From Bryobacteraceae bacterium (GTDB lineage Bacteria > Acidobacteriota > Terriglobia > Bryobacterales > Bryobacteraceae), in contig JANXXV010000067.1 in the NCBI GenBank assembly GCA_025350445.1, forward strand, positions 1 to 8,796: 8,796 bases of DNA. Direction: 5' to 3'. Below, one piece after another: positions 6,384-8,796 of this stretch. A program made the position numbers and the translations under genes. The notes beneath the pieces were generated by a model. It ran no database searches, was not told where the DNA came from, and saw only the letters and a list, made by a program, of their open reading frames with translations. Position 1 is the first letter of the stretch. Every line of letters begins with the position of its first letter.

Positions 6384-6412
6384 ATTATCGGCTGTCCTCA
6401 AAAAAATGTGAA
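6384..6412 (-). promoter_or_regulatory. Strong sigma-70-type promoter for the 205-aa gene
   Basis: On the minus strand, TTCACA (6412-6407) and GATAAT (6389-6384) each match five of six consensus bases and are separated by exactly 17 bases, including a run of seven T. Predicted initiation lies about 6-8 bases past the -10 element, leaving a leader of only a few bases before the ATG at 6372. The element sits in the 62-bp gap after the M28 peptidase stop, so the downstream gene need not depend on read-through. Confidence 0.62.
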
Positions 6413-6434
6413 TGGAACTACCACCAATCCAGAT

Positions 6435-8297
6435 CTATTTCCTTTGTTGCAGCAGAACCTTCGCTTTAGTCGGCTTGCTGTCACGAAGCACCACCACCTC
6501 CACTTCGTCTCCCGGCCGTTTCGCGCGCAGCGCGTATGTGAAGTCGTAGAGGTTCTCGATCTTCTTGCCGTCGAATTCAATCAGAATGTCGCCTCCCTTC
6601 AGGCCCGCCTTCGCCGCCGGCGAACCCGCCCGCACATCCGCAAAACGCACGCCCGCCGGTACATCCGCGAAGTCGGGAATACTGCCGAAATCGGGCCCAT
6701 AGCCGCTGCCGCCGCCGGAACCGCTGGAGGCGGACCCCGCACTGCCGTGTGGATTCTTCGGTTCCACCCGGACATACATCGGCCGCTCCGCGTTCGATTG
6801 AAGCTCGCCGGTAACGTCCGCCACCGCGTGCAGCAGCCTTACCGCGCTCTCCCCATCAATTTTGTCCCAGGTATCGCTTGGACGGTGGTAATCCCCGTGC
6901 AACCCGGAAAAGAAGAACAGCACCGGAACCTGTTTCGTGGTGAACGACGTGTGGTCGCTCGATCCATAGCCCCCCAGTTCGGTGGCGTCCATCTGAAATT
7001 GATATTTCGGCAACACCGTCTCCAGCAATTCCTTCAGTTTGCTGCCCGTGCCGGCGCCGCCTACAAATATCTTTCCATTCCGGATACGGCCGATCATGTC
7101 CATGTTGATCATCGCAACGGCCCGGTCCAGCGGCAACAGCGGATGGTTCACATAATAACTGGAACCAAGCAGACCCAACTCTTCCCCTGCATAGGTCATG
7201 AACAAGATTCCGCGCTTCTGTTTCGGCTGCATGGAAAACCACCGCGCCAGCGTCAGCACTCCTGCCGTCCCCGAGGCATTGTCATCGGCGCCGGGATGAA
7301 CCGTGCCCGCCAGACTCGGCGCCAGGGAGAACTGCTGTCCAAGCCCCAGATGATCGTAGTGCGCACCGATCACAACATATTCGGCAGTCGTTCCGGGCAG
7401 GTAGCCCATCACGTTATGCACCGTCTTCATGTCCCGCCGCACGTCAGTCTGCAACGCCACGGTCAGCTGTGACGGAAACGCGAAGGACCGCGTTTGCAGA
7501 TCCTTGTCGATTTGCTCGATAACGCTTGGCATACTTCTTCCGGCCGCCGCGAACCACTTTTCGACAACCTCCACCCGGACTTGTAGAAACGGAAGCCCGG
7601 GGCTAGCCGGACTGACCTCAGCCCCGAACTTCTCCAAATGATCGTCGCTGCCGGAATGAGTCGAGGCGTCGTTCACAAAAAGGATCGCGCGCGCACCATG
7701 AAACTTCGCATTCGCGGCCTTGCTGAACAGTTGCGAGTGTTCGGTATAAGCCTTGCCTTCAAAACTGCTGCCGGCGTCGAATTCCTGAGGTTCATGCCGC
7801 AACACAAGCACGATCTTATCTTTTACGTTGACGTTGGCGTAGTCGTCGTAGTTATACTCACGCGCCGTGATGCCGTAGCCGGCAAACACAATCTCACCCG
7901 ACACTTTGCCGCTGCCCGAAAAATTGAAAGGCGTGAAATCCTGACCCATCTTCAGCGCGTGTTTCTCGGAACCGATGCTATATTCCAACCGGTTCGCCGG
8001 GCCCAGGTGCGAATTGGTGGAGACCGTGAACGCCTGCGCGTAGCTCTTCCCGTCAATCGGTTGTAGCCCTGCCTTGTGAAACTGCTGGGCAATATACTTG
8101 GCCGCCTTCTCCAGTTCCGGCGTACCCGTCCCGCGTCCTTTCAAATTGTCCGAGGCAAGAAAGCGGACGTCTTCGATGTACCTTTGGGCACTGATCTCGT
8201 TGTTGCTCAACTTGCTGCCCAACCGCGAAGCAGGCGCAGCCAACAAAATTGCCGAGAAAATGGAAACCGCTCCGGCCGATCGCGTAAAGATCTTCAT
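6435..8297 (-). CDS. Secreted M28-family zinc metallopeptidase with PA and PDZ domains
   Basis: The 620-aa protein has a Sec signal (MKIFTRSAGAVSIFSAILLA, cleavage near residues 23-27), a PA-like insert at about 130-270 (SGEIVFAGYG through ILFVND), a catalytic M28 domain at about 290-500, a Gly/Ser linker at about 518-537, and a C-terminal PDZ domain at about 540-617. The zinc site is complete by family comparison: His313 (GAHYDHLG), bridging Asp338 (GADDNASG), general base Glu372 with Glu373 (AGEELGLLG), Asp400 (NMDMIGR) and His471 (YHRPSD). M28 enzymes of this layout are mostly aminopeptidases acting on exported or imported peptides. The PDZ probably binds substrate or partner C-termini. 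I chose the ATG at 8297 because AAAGG (8307-8303) lies five bases upstream; an in-frame GTG at 8318 would add seven residues. It follows the DsbA-like gene by 37 bp and is likely co-transcribed. Confidence 0.93.
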   Translation of the reverse strand: MKIFTRSAGAVSIFSAILLAAPASRLGSKLSNNEISAQRYIEDVRFLASDNLKGRGTGTPELEKAAKYIAQQFHKAGLQPIDGKSYAQAFTVSTNSHLGPANRLEYSIGSEKHALKMGQDFTPFNFSGSGKVSGEIVFAGYGITAREYNYDDYANVNVKDKIVLVLRHEPQEFDAGSSFEGKAYTEHSQLFSKAANAKFHGARAILFVNDASTHSGSDDHLEKFGAEVSPASPGLPFLQVRVEVVEKWFAAAGRSMPSVIEQIDKDLQTRSFAFPSQLTVALQTDVRRDMKTVHNVMGYLPGTTAEYVVIGAHYDHLGLGQQFSLAPSLAGTVHPGADDNASGTAGVLTLARWFSMQPKQKRGILFMTYAGEELGLLGSSYYVNHPLLPLDRAVAMINMDMIGRIRNGKIFVGGAGTGSKLKELLETVLPKYQFQMDATELGGYGSSDHTSFTTKQVPVLFFFSGLHGDYHRPSDTWDKIDGESAVRLLHAVADVTGELQSNAERPMYVRVEPKNPHGSAGSASSGSGGGSGYGPDFGSIPDFADVPAGVRFADVRAGSPAAKAGLKGGDILIEFDGKKIENLYDFTYALRAKRPGDEVEVVVLRDSKPTKAKVLLQQRK

Positions 8298-8319
8298 GGG
8301 TACCTTTTGGCTATTCACT

Positions 8320-8347
8320 CTTAGTTATTCACGCTTAGTTATTCAAT
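8320..8347. repeat. 14-bp tandem direct repeat in the DsbA-like/M28 spacer
   Basis: CTTAGTTATTCA occurs at 8320-8331 and again at 8334-8345, a period of 14 bases. A partial third copy, TATTCAC, lies at 8312-8318. On the minus strand this reads as repeated GAATAACTAAG, and the first unit contains the TAA stop of the DsbA-like gene. It looks like a small slippage duplication of the gene end, and it also places extra stop triplets before the peptidase start. Confidence 0.8.
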
Positions 8348-8796
8348 GGAGACGGCAATTTTACTTCACAGCACTTCCCGGCGACCGCATCGGCATGAGC
8401 TTTCCGATAGTCGATTTCGAAATCGATGATCTGGCGGAGCTGCGGCCAACCGCCTTGCCCCACCAGCTTGCGCCCGTTCACATACAGTGTCGGAGTGGAA
8501 TTGATCTGCAGCAACTTTCCATCGGCGATATTCCTGTTCACTTCCTCCTCTGTCGCGCGCGTGTCCATACAATCCCCCAACTGTTGTTCGTTCAGATCCT
8601 TGGTCTTGGCGAACTCGAACACCTTCTCTTTCAAATTCTCCGCCGTCACATCGGGCTGATGTTCGAACATCCAGTCGTGATAGTCCCAAAACGCCGCGGG
8701 CTTCTGACGGAACACACAACGCCCGGCAATGGCGGCGGTCTTTGCCCAGGGATGAATCTGCTCCAGCGGGAAATCTTTGAAATATACAAGCACTTC
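8335..8796 (-). CDS. DsbA-like thioredoxin-fold oxidoreductase, partial (N-terminus beyond right edge)
   Basis: Only the last 153 residues are present. The frame is open through the right edge, so the GTG at 8793 is an internal valine codon and not a start. The fragment shows the C-terminal half of a DsbA/Thioredoxin_4-type fold: the strand EVLVYFKDFPLEQIHPWA, the helical insertion with FWDYHDWMFEHQPD, and the cis-proline strand INSTPTLYVNGRKLVG (Thr-Pro at about residues 104-105). The CXXC active site would lie upstream, outside the window, so I cannot tell whether it is redox-active. The family makes or isomerises disulfides in the periplasm. Two adjacent cysteines near the C-terminus (GKCCEV) are unusual. 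The downstream M28 peptidase is exported, but disulfide folding of that enzyme by this protein is speculation; the visible peptidase sequence has very few cysteines. Confidence 0.87.
   Translation of the reverse strand, partial: EVLVYFKDFPLEQIHPWAKTAAIAGRCVFRQKPAAFWDYHDWMFEHQPDVTAENLKEKVFEFAKTKDLNEQQLGDCMDTRATEEEVNRNIADGKLLQINSTPTLYVNGRKLVGQGGWPQLRQIIDFEIDYRKAHADAVAGKCCEVKLPSPLNN

Noticed and set aside
6408..7472. Plus-strand open frame of 354 codons
   Set aside because: It lies opposite the M28 peptidase, which has all zinc ligands. The plus-strand product is Arg/His/Gln-rich, typical of a shadow frame in GC-rich DNA.
8793..8796. GTG at 8793 as the start of the DsbA-like gene
   Set aside because: The frame continues through the edge, and starting here would remove the first part of the thioredoxin fold including the CXXC site. 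It is an internal valine.

Overview
This window looks like an ordinary chromosomal stretch from a GC-rich, Gram-negative-type bacterium. The gene content points to Acidobacteriota, perhaps a Bryobacterales/Solibacter-like lineage. That is an inference from three things: a Tat-exported mannonate-dehydratase-like TIM barrel, a DUF3300/DUF2950 envelope pair, and an M28 peptidase carrying PA and PDZ domains. No marker gene is present to prove it. No rRNA, tRNA, CRISPR array, transposase or phage gene was seen.

Layout: seven other genes lie on the minus strand and one lies on the plus strand. Reading from the left, a partial minus-strand gene of the deoxyhypusine-synthase-like fold runs off the window at 1. 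It is translationally coupled (TAATG overlap) to a complete HAD phosphatase at 924-1754. About 100 bp of divergent spacer (1755-1854) separates these from the only plus-strand gene, a Tat-signal mannonate-dehydratase-like enzyme at 1855-2964 with all four predicted metal ligands. A 270-bp convergent spacer follows. It holds a three-copy tandem repeat that begins inside the stop codon of that enzyme, and a perfect 8-bp-stem hairpin that could be a terminator.

The next minus-strand genes are a tightly coupled envelope pair: DUF3300 at 4187-5569, then DUF2950 at 3235-4176. Upstream of the pair is a 185-bp leader with a 16-bp perfect palindrome and a strong Shine-Dalgarno that can pair with a nearby CCTCC. 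Then comes an unrecognised cytoplasmic protein of 205 aa (5755-6372), served by the best promoter in the window (TTCACA-17-GATAAT). The right end is a probable two-gene unit: a DsbA-like thioredoxin-fold protein (8335 to the right edge, N-terminus missing) followed 37 bp later by a secreted M28 zinc peptidase (6435-8297).

Most products are predicted to act outside the cytoplasm: a Tat substrate, two Sec-exported DUF proteins, an exported zinc peptidase and probably a periplasmic thiol oxidoreductase. The theme is envelope and periplasmic function plus sugar-acid metabolism. I found no clear new defence or mobile system. The most unusual items are the DHS-like/HAD coupled pair, the stop-codon-anchored repeat array, and the unknown 205-aa gene with a near-consensus promoter and almost no leader. 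No gene-free stretch exceeds 300 bp.
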